A stretch of DNA of 64,000 nt from Bacteroidota bacterium (GCA_023428755.1 JAEYWX010000023.1:80180-144179); one strand, 5' to 3'. Positions 47,132 to 57,899 are shown, counted from the first letter of the stretch. Program-made: numbers and translations. Notes: generated by a model not told the origin, from the letters alone.

Positions 47132-50029
47132 TTATTCCTCTTCCTTATGCAACTGTATCAAATAATCAAACAGGTTTACTTCGGTTCCAATACCCAGCTT
47201 TTTTCGTAAACGGTAACGGCTGATCTCTACACCACGTACAGAAATATTCATCAGTTGTGCAATTTCTTTGGTGCTTAAGTTCATACGCAGGTAAGCGCAC
47301 AACTTTATTTCATTGTTGGTAATAGAAGGATGTGTTTCTTTTAAGCTTACAATAAAATCACTGTGTACTTTATCAAAATGTTTGGTGAAGTTTTCCCACT
47401 CTTTATCCATGTTGTCATCTTCGCCGAGTGATTTGATCATCTTTTTCAATTCACTGATGGCTTGCGGATTGTCGGTTACCTTCATTACATGTGCCAGCTC
47501 TGTTTTGATCTTGGTAAGCAGTTCGCCTTTTTTTACCAGGTGCATGGCCGATGATGCCAGTTCTGAATTTTTAAAGTTGATCTCTACTTCCAGTTTTTCA
47601 TTCCGCAATGCTACCAGCTCTGTTTCGGTTTTATTGAGTTCCAGCTCATGGATATAACGCAGGCGTTTTTGTTCTTCTTCATACTTCGCCTGCTGCTGTT
47701 CAAATTTCTTCTGTTGCCAGCTAAAGAGTGAATACACACCTACGGCAAACAGTAAGAGGTAAATTATATATGCCCATGTTGTTTGGTACCAGGGCGGTAA
47801 CATTTTAAATGCATACACAGCTGGTGCCGATTCGTTGCCAAGATTGTTCCGCACTTTTACTTCAAAGCTGTAGTTGCCTGCGGGCAGGTTGGTGTATTCT
47901 TTCTCGGTACGTTTGGTCCATTCCGACCATTGTTTTTCAAAACCTGTGAGCCGGTAACTGTATTCGAGGTTAGGTTGTAATCCAAATAGTGGTGAAGCAA
48001 ATTCAATACGGATGGTACGCCATTTGTTTTTGATAGATGGAACGGCTGCTGCTTCCTGTACTTGTTTTTCATTTACGTTTTTAAAATAACCGCCAAACAA
48101 TAAACTGTCGCCCTCGTTAAAAATGCGTACGGCCCTGATCTGTACCTGCAGGTTGGGCGCTGTTTCTTTATACTTTTCATAGTTGATATGAAAGAACCCT
48201 TTTTCGCCACCCAAAAAAATATTGTTCTCATTCACAGGATAAATAAATTCAAACCCGCTCAGCATTTTGTTATTGAGTTCGGGCAAATAAATAACCGATG
48301 GTTCTTTTGCTGACAGATCAATTACGCCCAATGTTTTTTCATGAATGAACCAGATATTGCCTGTTGCATCTTCTTTCAAATAGCGGATACTCTGATCGCC
48401 GAGTATGGATTTATAAAAAGCAGATGGTTCAAATTTTTTAGTGGAAGAATTGAATGTGTACACGCCCTTTTCTGTTGCAACAACAATTTCGTTTTTTACT
48501 TTGTACACATGATTGTTTAGAACAGATGGAAGTCCATGCTGATCAGTATAAGTTTTAATGTTGAACCGGCCATCAGCTTTTGGCTCCAGTTCATATACGC
48601 CGTGGTAGGGATGCGACACCCAGATATGATCGTTCTCATCAATGGTTACAAAGCGTGACGATTCAATAAAGTCGGGCACTTCTCTCGAAGCGATGAATTG
48701 TTGATTTCTGAAATCAAAATACTGTAAGCTCCGGTAATTACCGGCTATGATCTGCGGAGCAGGGAACGTAGTTGATACAGGCACAAAATTCCAAAAGCCG
48801 GGATTGCTGGAAAATGGTACGGCCGTATTGTTGTTGATCACAAATGCACCTTCATGATGACCAAGCAACAATTGGTTGTTGATTTCAGCCAATCCCCATG
48901 TTTGACCTTTTGTATTTGCAACAGGTGCAAATGATCCTTTGCTGAAGCTGAGATCTTTCATGGGTTGCAAGGCCACGCTGTATAAGCCGTTTGAGGTACC
49001 GGCATAAAATCGGTCTTTATAAATAATAGCCGCATAGCCCGCTCCATCCTGCTGAAAAGGGGTGATGTGCTTGATGGCACTGTTGTAAGCAATAAAATCA
49101 ATACCGTTATCAAGTCCCAGCCAAAGGTTTTGCTGGTTGTCGAGGAAAATGCTCAGTACATTGTTATTCTGCAGCCCTTCTGTTTTGGAAAAACTCTGGA
49201 TGATGTTTCCCTTCCAGTCGGTAATGTACACCCCGCTGCTGCTGGTAGCCAGTGCCACCCACTCCTTATTAATAGGGGTAGCCGCATAGATCCGTTCGTT
49301 TTCAAAACGACTGTTATTGATCGATGCCACTTTTGAAATTCGGTTCGATGCCAGCAAAAACAAACCATTCTTAAGGGTGGTAATGAGTATGCTGTCAGCA
49401 GAGCCGGGTAAAACAGCTGTTACCGGATCACCGGCAGGTAATGAACCTTGCACTGTGAGCGGGTTCATCGCATTGTTTTCAAACCGCATCAGCCCGGCTT
49501 TAAAATCATGGGCAAACAATTGATCATTGCAAATGCCCAAATACGACCACTCCTGCACCGACCGGAAGGTTGCCACAGCGCCATTGGTAAATTTGAAGAT
49601 GCGGTTGGCGGTACGGAAGAAGATATTCTTTTTATAAGCCACGATATCCCACACATCACCAAAGGATTGATCTTTTGCCGGGATAGCAACATTCAGCGGA
49701 TGGTATTGGAGCCGGCCATTTGTTGCCGGGGCGAAATAGCCCAGTTCATCCTGCCCGCCTACATATATTTTATTATCAGGTCCAATTTCAACCGAGCGTA
49801 CAATGGTTCGGTTGGGTAGGGGATATAGTGTCCAAAAGCGTCCGTCAAAACTTAAAAGTCCTTCATTATTGGCTACATAGATAATGCCGTTGGCATCCTG
49901 TTTAATATCCCAGCTTTGGAGGCCTGCTGCGTACGATTGTTTGGAATAATTGATCACATCGGGTAAACCGATACTGTTTTGACCCAGCAGGTACAACGGA
50001 AGGCAAAGGAATAGCAGCAATTTCTTCAT
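47132..50029 (-). CDS. Reg_prop/Y_Y_Y sensor with LuxR-type HTH
   Basis: 965 aa. Signal peptide (MKKLLLFLCLPLYLLG), about 700 periplasmic residues of two-component-regulator propeller repeats, a Y_Y_Y domain (YSYRLTGFEKQWSEWT), one transmembrane helix (AYIIYLLLFAVGVYSLF), a coiled coil, then a C-terminal LuxR-like HTH (TKEIAQLMNISVRGVEISRYRLRKKLG). No kinase domain is present, so the signal passes directly through the membrane. It is divergent from susC and likely controls it. ATG 50029 is preferred to a TTG at 50038. Confidence 0.92.
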   Translation of the reverse strand: MKKLLLFLCLPLYLLGQNSIGLPDVINYSKQSYAAGLQSWDIKQDANGIIYVANNEGLLSFDGRFWTLYPLPNRTIVRSVEIGPDNKIYVGGQDELGYFAPATNGRLQYHPLNVAIPAKDQSFGDVWDIVAYKKNIFFRTANRIFKFTNGAVATFRSVQEWSYLGICNDQLFAHDFKAGLMRFENNAMNPLTVQGSLPAGDPVTAVLPGSADSILITTLKNGLFLLASNRISKVASINNSRFENERIYAATPINKEWVALATSSSGVYITDWKGNIIQSFSKTEGLQNNNVLSIFLDNQQNLWLGLDNGIDFIAYNSAIKHITPFQQDGAGYAAIIYKDRFYAGTSNGLYSVALQPMKDLSFSKGSFAPVANTKGQTWGLAEINNQLLLGHHEGAFVINNNTAVPFSSNPGFWNFVPVSTTFPAPQIIAGNYRSLQYFDFRNQQFIASREVPDFIESSRFVTIDENDHIWVSHPYHGVYELEPKADGRFNIKTYTDQHGLPSVLNNHVYKVKNEIVVATEKGVYTFNSSTKKFEPSAFYKSILGDQSIRYLKEDATGNIWFIHEKTLGVIDLSAKEPSVIYLPELNNKMLSGFEFIYPVNENNIFLGGEKGFFHINYEKYKETAPNLQVQIRAVRIFNEGDSLLFGGYFKNVNEKQVQEAAAVPSIKNKWRTIRIEFASPLFGLQPNLEYSYRLTGFEKQWSEWTKRTEKEYTNLPAGNYSFEVKVRNNLGNESAPAVYAFKMLPPWYQTTWAYIIYLLLFAVGVYSLFSWQQKKFEQQQAKYEEEQKRLRYIHELELNKTETELVALRNEKLEVEINFKNSELASSAMHLVKKGELLTKIKTELAHVMKVTDNPQAISELKKMIKSLGEDDNMDKEWENFTKHFDKVHSDFIVSLKETHPSITNNEIKLCAYLRMNLSTKEIAQLMNISVRGVEISRYRLRKKLGIGTEVNLFDYLIQLHKEEE

Positions 50030-50071
50030 CGCAGGCAATGCAATTAGAAAGTGAAAGTAAGATTTTTCTGC

Positions 50072-50141
50072 TGATGTAGTAATGATGTAGTGTAAAACGA
50101 TTGAAAATCAATAATTTGATTTTTTTGATGTAGTAATGATG
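50072..50141. promoter_or_regulatory. Putative operator: repeated GATGTAGT
   Basis: Two exact 16-bp copies of TGATGTAGTAATGATG (50072-50087 and 50126-50141), 54 bp apart. The core GATGTAGT occurs three times (50073, 50084, 50127), the first two with an 11-bp (one helical turn) offset. Located between the divergent regulator and susC. Confidence 0.65.
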
Positions 50142-50175
50142 GGGCTGTTTTTTTCTTATCTGTAGTGGCTGGTTG

Positions 50176-50183
50176 TACATTTA
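50176..50183 (+). promoter_or_regulatory. -7 promoter box of susC
   Basis: TACATTTA, one base from TAnnTTTG, 34 bp after the second operator copy and 48 bp before the susC ATG. Confidence 0.4.
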
Positions 50184-50231
50184 AACTCTCAATTCCCTTC
50201 GATTATATTAATTAACTAAAACGATTGCGTT

Positions 50232-53200
50232 ATGAAATGTAAGAACACAATTCTGTGTCTTGTAATTCTCCTCGGCACTTTTCTACAGCCTGCTTTCGCA
50301 CAGAATCTTTCTGTAACAGGAAGCGTCACAAACAAAGGTAACGGTGAAGCCCTGGTGGGTGCCACTGTTCAGGTGGAGGGCACAAACACTTCCACTCTCA
50401 CCGACGGCTACGGCCGTTTCACTGTTCAGGCATCGAGAGGATCGGTGTTACTGATCTCCTATATTGGAATGACCACCTACCGCCACACCGTTACCGGTGC
50501 AACTGCTGACATCCAACTGGAAGTAAGCGGCAGTACCGACCTCGGTGAGGTAATTGTAGTTGGTTATGGTACACAAAAGGTCACCAAAGTATCGGGTGCC
50601 ATTTCAACGATCAAGGCGGCCGACATCGACAAGCTGAAACCTGTACGTACAGAAGAAGCGTTACAGGGACGTGCTTCCGGTGTTAATGTGATCCAGAGCG
50701 GATCACCCGGTTCAAAACCAACGGTGCTTATCCGTGGTATTCCTTCGTTCTCAGGTACAGATCCTGTGGTGATTATTGACGGTGTACCGCAAACATTAAC
50801 CGATTTCAACTCTATCAACCCGGTTGATATTGAATCGATCAACGTGTTGAAAGATGCTGCCACCACCGCTATTTATGGTGTAAAAGGTGGTAACGGTGTT
50901 ATCCTGGTTACAACCAAAAGTGGCCGCAAGAATCAAAAAACAGAAATCAGCATCAGCAGCAACTACGGTGTGCAGCAGGTGATGAATCAAATTGGAGTGC
51001 TGAATGCAACCGAATATGCAGCGATGGTAAATGAAGGAAGTGTTACCGCTGGAGGTAACCTTATTTTCCCGGACATCAGTTCGCTGGGTGTTGGTACTAA
51101 CTGGCAGGATCAGGTATTCAAAAATGCAACTTTCCAAACGCATTCCGTTTCTGCACGTGGTGGCAGCGATAAAATGTCGTTCTTCCTTTCCGGTGGTTAT
51201 ACCAACCAGGGGGGTATTGTAGGCGGTAACGATAAATCAAGATTTAATCGTGGTAACCTTACTGCCAACCTGAGTTTTAATCTTACATCAAAACTCAAAT
51301 TCATTTTGAACACAACGGGTGTATTGCTCGATTCAAGAGGTATCCAGGAAAATTCATTCAACAGTGTATTGGGCAGTGCCTTGAATTTTGACCCAACAGT
51401 TCCTGTATTGAATAATGATCCTAACTCGATTGGTAAATACGGTTACAGCAATTTGTTGTTATCAGAAATTTTCAATCCACTTACCAAGCTAGAGAATACG
51501 TACAATAAAAACATCGGTAACAAACTCTACGGTAAGTTTGAATTGCAATACGAGGTGATCAAAAACCTTACACTTACTTCCCGTTTTGGTTATACCAAAT
51601 ACGATGGTAATGCAAAAAGTTTTACGCCGCTTGTATTTTACGGTCCGTTGAATGTTGAAAATTCAATGGATGCACAGGGAAATCAAATTGCAGGTCGTTT
51701 CAACAGCGTAGCACACGAAAAAACCAGCAACTTTAATTATACCTGGGAAACATTCGGTAACTATAATTTTACAGTAGGCAACGATCATAACTTTGAAACT
51801 GTTGCAGGTATGTCAGTTGCAAAAACCTCCGGTAATGCAGCAGGTGCAACACGCCAGGATGTTCCGTTTAACTCATGGGAGTTTGCAGATTTTACAGCCG
51901 CTACCGGAAATAATACAGCTACCAATTCAAACGCTGTTACCGGTTACTACTATCAATATTTCCGTCGCAACCTTTCTTATTTCGGTCGTGTGAACTACGA
52001 TTACCAAAGCAAATACCTTGCTTCTTTTACTGCACGTCGTGATGGATCGTATGCGTTTGGTACCGATAATAAGTTCGCTAACTTTTTATCCGGTTCATTG
52101 GGTTGGGTAGCTTCCAGCGAAGATTTTTTCCAGTCTGATTTTATTGATTATTTAAAGATCAGAGGTAGCTATGGTTCGATTGGTAACGAAAACGTGAGTC
52201 CGCAATTTGTGGGTATTATTACCGGTGGTCCAAGTTATGGCCCTACTGCGAACAGTAATGGTTATACATTTAATGATGTATTTTATCCCGGTTCAACTGT
52301 AGGTTCTGCTGCGAATAACGCATTGCGTTGGGAGAAGCAATTGCAGATGAATGTGGGATTTGATATCACGTTCTTTAAAAAGAAATTCTCTTTATCGGCT
52401 GATTACTTCCAGAAGAATGTAGATGGTTTGTTGTTTACCCCTTCTGCTTCTTTTTACCTCGGTACAGTTCCTATTCCAACAGCCAACATCGGTTCTACAT
52501 CAAGCAAAGGTGTTGATTTGACATTGGCATATACTGAGACCTTTGGTAAAAATTTCCGTTTCAATACTTCGTTTGCATTCACAACTGCAAAAAATAAAGT
52601 AACAGAAACAAACAGTGATGGTACTGCAAAAATTCTGGGTGGATATTATTTCAATGGTCAGTCGCAAAGTGTAACTGTATTTGAAAAAGGATTTACTCCC
52701 GGTTATTTCTATGGTTACAAAACCGATGGTTTGTTCCAGACATTTGATGATATTTCAAAAGCACCTGTACAAAATGGCGCACAACCCGGCGATATCCGTT
52801 TTGTGGATGTGAATGGTGATGGTGTGATCAATGCAGATGATCAAACTGTGATTGGTGATCCGTTCCCTGATTTTACATTGGGATGGAATCTTTCAATGGA
52901 GTTTAAAAACTTCGACTTCAACATGTTTACGTATGCATCTGTTGGAAACGATATTTACAGAGCGTACGAACGTAACGCCAACTTCTCGAACAAATCGAGA
53001 GATGTATTAGGTCGCTGGACTGGTGCCGGTACTACCAACGATGTACGTACACCACGTTATTCATTTACAGATGCGAACAGTAATATCCGTGTATCAGACA
53101 GATATGTGGAAGATGGATCGTTTGTAAAAATCAAAAACCTGCAGCTGGGTTATACATTACCTGCAGCAGTTGGAAAGAAAGCATTCAAGAGTTTACGTTT

Positions 53201-53348
53201 ATACGTACAGGTACGGAATGCATTTACATTCACAAAATATACTGGATTTGATCCCGAGATCGCCGGTGGTATTCTTGATACCGGCATTGATCGTGGTGCT
53301 TATCCACAGGCGAGAACATTTGCGTTTGGCCTTGACATCAAATTATAA
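50232..53348 (+). CDS. SusC/RagA family TonB-dependent transporter
   Basis: 1038 aa outer-membrane receptor. Signal peptide ending AFAQ, carboxypeptidase-D-like domain (VTGSVTNKGNGEALVGATVQVEGT), TonB-plug start (LGEVIVVGYGTQKVTKVSGAIS), PVVIIDGVPQ segment, then the 22-strand barrel ending in ARTFAFGLDIKL. Imports oligosaccharides; with the GH16/GH3 enzymes downstream, beta-glucan fragments are the likely cargo. First gene of a seven-gene locus. Confidence 0.95.
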   Translation: MKCKNTILCLVILLGTFLQPAFAQNLSVTGSVTNKGNGEALVGATVQVEGTNTSTLTDGYGRFTVQASRGSVLLISYIGMTTYRHTVTGATADIQLEVSGSTDLGEVIVVGYGTQKVTKVSGAISTIKAADIDKLKPVRTEEALQGRASGVNVIQSGSPGSKPTVLIRGIPSFSGTDPVVIIDGVPQTLTDFNSINPVDIESINVLKDAATTAIYGVKGGNGVILVTTKSGRKNQKTEISISSNYGVQQVMNQIGVLNATEYAAMVNEGSVTAGGNLIFPDISSLGVGTNWQDQVFKNATFQTHSVSARGGSDKMSFFLSGGYTNQGGIVGGNDKSRFNRGNLTANLSFNLTSKLKFILNTTGVLLDSRGIQENSFNSVLGSALNFDPTVPVLNNDPNSIGKYGYSNLLLSEIFNPLTKLENTYNKNIGNKLYGKFELQYEVIKNLTLTSRFGYTKYDGNAKSFTPLVFYGPLNVENSMDAQGNQIAGRFNSVAHEKTSNFNYTWETFGNYNFTVGNDHNFETVAGMSVAKTSGNAAGATRQDVPFNSWEFADFTAATGNNTATNSNAVTGYYYQYFRRNLSYFGRVNYDYQSKYLASFTARRDGSYAFGTDNKFANFLSGSLGWVASSEDFFQSDFIDYLKIRGSYGSIGNENVSPQFVGIITGGPSYGPTANSNGYTFNDVFYPGSTVGSAANNALRWEKQLQMNVGFDITFFKKKFSLSADYFQKNVDGLLFTPSASFYLGTVPIPTANIGSTSSKGVDLTLAYTETFGKNFRFNTSFAFTTAKNKVTETNSDGTAKILGGYYFNGQSQSVTVFEKGFTPGYFYGYKTDGLFQTFDDISKAPVQNGAQPGDIRFVDVNGDGVINADDQTVIGDPFPDFTLGWNLSMEFKNFDFNMFTYASVGNDIYRAYERNANFSNKSRDVLGRWTGAGTTNDVRTPRYSFTDANSNIRVSDRYVEDGSFVKIKNLQLGYTLPAAVGKKAFKSLRLYVQVRNAFTFTKYTGFDPEIAGGILDTGIDRGAYPQARTFAFGLDIKL

Positions 53349-53372
53349 TCTTCCATCAAAACAATTATAACA

Positions 53373-54884
53373 ATGAAGAAGATAACATTAAATATAGCAA
53401 GCCTGTTTGTGTTGATGCTTATGCTGGCCTCTTGTAAAAAGTGGGTCGACTATAATCCACGTGAAGATTTCAGAATCACGGAACTGGATTATCTCGCATC
53501 AGAATCTGATTACCGCACAATGGCGGTGAGTGTGTACACTCCTTTACAGTGGATCAACCAGGTAGTACCAATTGGTGATATTGCATCTGATAACGCTGTA
53601 AGCGGTGGCGAAAACGCATCGGATGTATTGGCATTGCAACAGATCGATGACTATACACATACACCTGTTAATTCAACCTTAACAGAAATATGGACATCTG
53701 CATACGAAGGTGTAAACCGTGCCAATTACATGACGCAATACAAAAAGAACAATCCTGCCGGTAATACCGTTAATTTCCCCGGAAAGGAAGCGTTGTATGG
53801 TGAAGTATATTTTATCCGTGCCTATTATTATTTCACACTCGTGAAAATGTTTGGCGATGTGCCTTTATTTGTTGACAGACGTTTAAGCCTGAGCGACAGC
53901 AAAACATTGCAACGTTCACCAAAGGCTGAAGTGTATGCACAAATTGAAGCTGATTTAAATGCTGCGATTGCCGTATTACCAGCCGTGCAGCAACAAAAAG
54001 GCCGTATTACCAAATATGCAGCACAGGCATTATTAGGGAAAGTGTTGATCTACCAGGGAAAATTTGATGCTGCTGCACCGATTCTCGAAAGCATCATCAC
54101 TTCCAATGCATTTACATTGGTAACTGATTTCGCATCGATGTATTTGTTTACAGGTGAAAATGGTCCTGAATCAGTTTTCGAAATTCAGTACTCGAATACA
54201 TCGCCTTATTACAACTGGGGTGGTGCTACAAGAGGTCAAGGTAACTATGCCGTACAACAATGTGGTGTAAGAGGGTTAAATGGTACCGGTGCAATGCCAT
54301 ACGCTGCCGGCTGGAGTACAAATCTCCCAACCCAAAATCTCGCCAATGCTTACGAAGCAGGCGATCAGCGGAAATATGTAACGGTGCTGGATATCGAAAA
54401 ATACAAAACCGATAATCCATCGTTCAATATAACTTACCAGGTAGCTCCTTATAAAAATACCGGTTTGTATAACCAGAAGTATTTACCACGTAAAGGTGAA
54501 ACAAGTGGTCAGTTGGAATTAAACTATACCAATAATTTCCGCATCATTCGTTTTGCTGAAGTATTGTTACTGGCTGCTGAAGCATTTAACCGTTCTTCTA
54601 CACCAAACGATACAAAAGCACAAACCTATTTAAACCGTGTGCGTCAACGTGCATTTGGTGATAACCTGCATAACATCACGTCAACCGGTACTGCTTTGCG
54701 CCAGGCGATTTGGGATGAACGCAGATTGGAACTGGGAATGGAAGGCGATCGTTTCTTTGATCTTGTTCGTACAGGACAGGCACCAACAAAGATCACTGGT
54801 TTCCAGGCTGGCAAGCATGAAGTGTTTCCGATACCGCAACTGGAAGTGACCATTTCTGGTTTAACGCAAAATGCAGGATATTAA
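53373..54884 (+). CDS. SusD/RagB family surface glycan-binding lipoprotein
   Basis: 503 aa lipoprotein (LMLASC lipobox). Helical TPR scaffold; ALYGEVYFIRAYYYFTLVKMFGDVPLF and the C-terminal IWDERRLELGMEGDRFFDLVRTGQAP are SusD signatures. Caps the SusC barrel. 24 bp after susC. Confidence 0.95.
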   Translation: MKKITLNIASLFVLMLMLASCKKWVDYNPREDFRITELDYLASESDYRTMAVSVYTPLQWINQVVPIGDIASDNAVSGGENASDVLALQQIDDYTHTPVNSTLTEIWTSAYEGVNRANYMTQYKKNNPAGNTVNFPGKEALYGEVYFIRAYYYFTLVKMFGDVPLFVDRRLSLSDSKTLQRSPKAEVYAQIEADLNAAIAVLPAVQQQKGRITKYAAQALLGKVLIYQGKFDAAAPILESIITSNAFTLVTDFASMYLFTGENGPESVFEIQYSNTSPYYNWGGATRGQGNYAVQQCGVRGLNGTGAMPYAAGWSTNLPTQNLANAYEAGDQRKYVTVLDIEKYKTDNPSFNITYQVAPYKNTGLYNQKYLPRKGETSGQLELNYTNNFRIIRFAEVLLLAAEAFNRSSTPNDTKAQTYLNRVRQRAFGDNLHNITSTGTALRQAIWDERRLELGMEGDRFFDLVRTGQAPTKITGFQAGKHEVFPIPQLEVTISGLTQNAGY

Positions 54885-54910
54885 TTCCAACACATTAAAA
54901 ACTGAAGATC

Positions 54911-56980
54911 ATGAGTCATATAAAAAATATTATTCCATTTGTTCTGCTGCTGCTCGTTGTTACGGGTTGTAAGCGGGAATTGAATGATGATTTGTCGTTT
55001 CTCAACAGTGCAGCCAATGCAGGAAAAGTATCGGCGCTGTTTGAAATTACACAGGACAATACCGGTAATGTTACTATTACACCCAATGGCGAAGGAGCCG
55101 TTTCCTACGATGTGTATTTTGGAGATGGCAGCACAACATTTGTAAAAGTGCAGGCAGGTAAGAATGTTACGCATAAGTATGCAGAAGGTGTATACAACGT
55201 AAAAATGGTTGCCTATAATATTACAGGCAAAACAACCGAAGCAACACAGCAATTAACGGTATCGTTTCGTGCACCTGAAAATCTGCAGGTAACGGCTGAT
55301 GTAGATGTGGCCAATAATTTCAAAGTAAATGTTTCTGCTTCTGCTTTGTACGAAACAATGTTCAGGGTGTATTTTGGTGATGTGCCGAATGAAGTACCTG
55401 TTACATTTATGGAAGATGAAACTATCAGCCATACATACGCAGCAGTTGGCACTTATACTGTACGTGTGGTTGCATTGAGTGGCGGTGCTGCAACAACAGA
55501 GTTTACAAAAGATATTACGATTGTTGATCCGGTGTTGTTACCATTAACATTTGAATCGCCAACATTGCAATACAACTGGAGCAATTTTGGTGGTGGTGTT
55601 GTAACGGTAATCGATAATCCAAATAAAACCGGCATTAATACAACCAACCGGGTTGGTCGTATGGTGAAGAATGCACCTGAAGTGTGGGGTGGTAGTGCCA
55701 TTACATTGGGTACACCAATCGATTTCTCTGCAAACAAAGTGTTCCGCATGAAAGTGTATTCTCCAAGGGTAGGTGCAAAAGTGTTGTTGAAAGTAGAGAA
55801 TGCAACAGATGGATCGATCTTCTTTGAAAAAGAAGTTAGCACCAGTGTTGCCAATACATGGGAAGATCTGGCATTTGATTTCAACGCTATCAACACCGCT
55901 AATTCTTATCAGAAAGTGGTACTCATTTTCGATCTGGGAACACCGGGTGATGGTTCAGCAAACTTTACATTCCTGTTTGATGATATCCGTTTAACCAATC
56001 AATTACCTACTACTTTTCTTACACTTCCTGTAACGTTTGATGATCCTGCATTTAACTATGCCACTACAGATTTTGGTGGTGCCGTAACAACAGATGCAAC
56101 AGATCCGGGCGATGCAACAAATAAAGTAAAATCAACTACCAAAACAAATGGTGCAGAAACATGGGCCGGTACAACAATGGGCGCTGGTTTTGCAAGTAAA
56201 ATTCCATTTACAGCTTCTGCTACACGTATGTCGGTAAGAGTGTATGCTCCAGCAGCAGGCATGCCGGTACGTTTAAAAGTAGAAGACCGTACCGATAATA
56301 CAAAGTCAGTTGAAACCGAAGCACTCACAACGGTTGCAAACGGATGGCAAACACTCATCTTCAATTTTGCGAATCAGGCTACAGGAACAGCCGCACTCAA
56401 TCTGTCGTACAACTATGATATGGCTTCCATCTTCTTCAATTTTGGAACGGCTGGTGCAGGACAAGTGTTTTTGTGGGACGATGTAAAATTTGAACCAGCA
56501 TCAGGTGGTGGCAGCAGCAGTGTGATTCTTGATTTTGAATCCGCATCACCTTATACGATCACGGATTTCGATGGTGGTAATTTAACGGTGATTGATAACC
56601 CACATGCAGGTGCTGGCAATAACAGCAGCAAAGTAGCACGTATGATCAAGAATGCAGGTCAGCCATGGGGTGGTAGTTTTGTAACATTGGATAATCCCAT
56701 CGACTTTTCTGTAAAGAAAACAGTGAAGATGAAAGTGTATTCGCCAAGAGTGGGTGCAAAAGTATTGTTGAAAGTAGAAAACCTGAGCAATGGTGCAATC
56801 AATTTTGAACGTGAAGTAACTACTACCGTAGCCAATGGTTGGGAAGAGCTTACGTTTGATTACAGCGCCATCAATACGGCCAACTCTTATCAAAAAGTGG
56901 TGCTCATTTTCGACCTGGGAACACCGGGCGATGGCTCAGCCAACTTCACCTTTTACCTCGATGATATTATTCTTCAATAA
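54911..56980 (+). CDS. PKD-domain surface lipoprotein with three repeated CBM-like modules
   Basis: 689 aa lipoprotein (VTGC lipobox). Residues 35-205 carry two PKD domains. They are followed by three modules of about 150 aa, each with an FGGG/DNP start and a beta-sandwich pattern. Modules 1 and 3 are close copies, sharing MKVYSPRVGAKVLLKVEN and NSYQKVVLIFDLGTPGDG; module 2 is diverged. Occupies the SGBP (SusE/F) position, so likely binds polysaccharide on the surface. Overlaps the next gene region directly. Confidence 0.8.
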   Translation: MSHIKNIIPFVLLLLVVTGCKRELNDDLSFLNSAANAGKVSALFEITQDNTGNVTITPNGEGAVSYDVYFGDGSTTFVKVQAGKNVTHKYAEGVYNVKMVAYNITGKTTEATQQLTVSFRAPENLQVTADVDVANNFKVNVSASALYETMFRVYFGDVPNEVPVTFMEDETISHTYAAVGTYTVRVVALSGGAATTEFTKDITIVDPVLLPLTFESPTLQYNWSNFGGGVVTVIDNPNKTGINTTNRVGRMVKNAPEVWGGSAITLGTPIDFSANKVFRMKVYSPRVGAKVLLKVENATDGSIFFEKEVSTSVANTWEDLAFDFNAINTANSYQKVVLIFDLGTPGDGSANFTFLFDDIRLTNQLPTTFLTLPVTFDDPAFNYATTDFGGAVTTDATDPGDATNKVKSTTKTNGAETWAGTTMGAGFASKIPFTASATRMSVRVYAPAAGMPVRLKVEDRTDNTKSVETEALTTVANGWQTLIFNFANQATGTAALNLSYNYDMASIFFNFGTAGAGQVFLWDDVKFEPASGGGSSSVILDFESASPYTITDFDGGNLTVIDNPHAGAGNNSSKVARMIKNAGQPWGGSFVTLDNPIDFSVKKTVKMKVYSPRVGAKVLLKVENLSNGAINFEREVTTTVANGWEELTFDYSAINTANSYQKVVLIFDLGTPGDGSANFTFYLDDIILQ

Positions 56981-56997
56981 TGTTTAAACTGAATTGT

Positions 56998-57897
56998 ATG
57001 ACAATCAAAATAAAATCATTCGCTTTCATGCTCCTTGCCACAGCAATACTGGCGGCCGGTTGCGAAAAAAAGGAATACAGCTTCGGCAATTTTAAAACGC
57101 CGGCTGATCTTACACTCACGGCTGCTATTGCAGGTGTGGATGCAAACAATCCAAATGGAAATGGTACAGGCAATGTGGTGATCACAACAACTGCAGCCAA
57201 CGCCATTACGTACAAAATCGATTTTGGTGATGGCAGAACACAAATTGTTCCCAGCGGCACAATCAACTACAAGTACAACAACCCCGGTACATTTGATTAT
57301 ACCATTACGGTAAATGCAATTGGAACAGGTGGTGTTACTTCTACTATCAGCAAAAAGATCACAGTATTTGTAGCATTTGAAATTCCCACTGAAATTGTAC
57401 AGAGTCTTACAGGCGGCAGTTCAAAAGTATGGGTGTCAGCAAAAGATGAGCTGGGTCATTTTGGTGTAGGTCCTAATACTGAGTTTGCCCCTATCTGGTA
57501 TGCGGCTGGTCCGAATGAACGGGACGCCTGTTCATACGATGATGAAGTAACGTTTTCAAAAGATGCAAACAACAACATCTTTATGAGTATTGATAACAAA
57601 GGACAATCATTTTCGATTGGTGCATCTACAGCGTTTTATGGTTTTGGTGGTGGCGATGCCTGCTTGGGTGTTACTACAACCGGAACAAAAAAGCTGTCGT
57701 TCATGGATGCAACTTCATCGTCTACTTCAGCCGTATCAACCCGTATTCAGTTTGATGTACCCGGTAACGGTCTCATCATTTTTGGAACAGGTGGAACAAC
57801 ATATGAAATATTGTCCGTCACTGCAACAACGCTTCATTTACGCAATATTGGTATTGATGGTAACTCTTGGTATCAGAAATTAAAAGTGAAACCATAA
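56998..57897 (+). CDS. PKD-domain surface lipoprotein
   Basis: 299 aa lipoprotein (ILAAGC lipobox). PKD domain at about 35-120 (VVITTTAANAITYKIDFGDGRTQIVPSG), then a beta-rich C-terminal domain of unknown type with Trp/Tyr-rich sequence that could hold a glycan. A frame-compatible ATG at 56980 overlaps the previous stop; ATG 56998 directly precedes the signal peptide. Confidence 0.75.
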   Translation: MTIKIKSFAFMLLATAILAAGCEKKEYSFGNFKTPADLTLTAAIAGVDANNPNGNGTGNVVITTTAANAITYKIDFGDGRTQIVPSGTINYKYNNPGTFDYTITVNAIGTGGVTSTISKKITVFVAFEIPTEIVQSLTGGSSKVWVSAKDELGHFGVGPNTEFAPIWYAAGPNERDACSYDDEVTFSKDANNNIFMSIDNKGQSFSIGASTAFYGFGGGDACLGVTTTGTKKLSFMDATSSSTSAVSTRIQFDVPGNGLIIFGTGGTTYEILSVTATTLHLRNIGIDGNSWYQKLKVKP

Positions 57898-57899
57898 GA

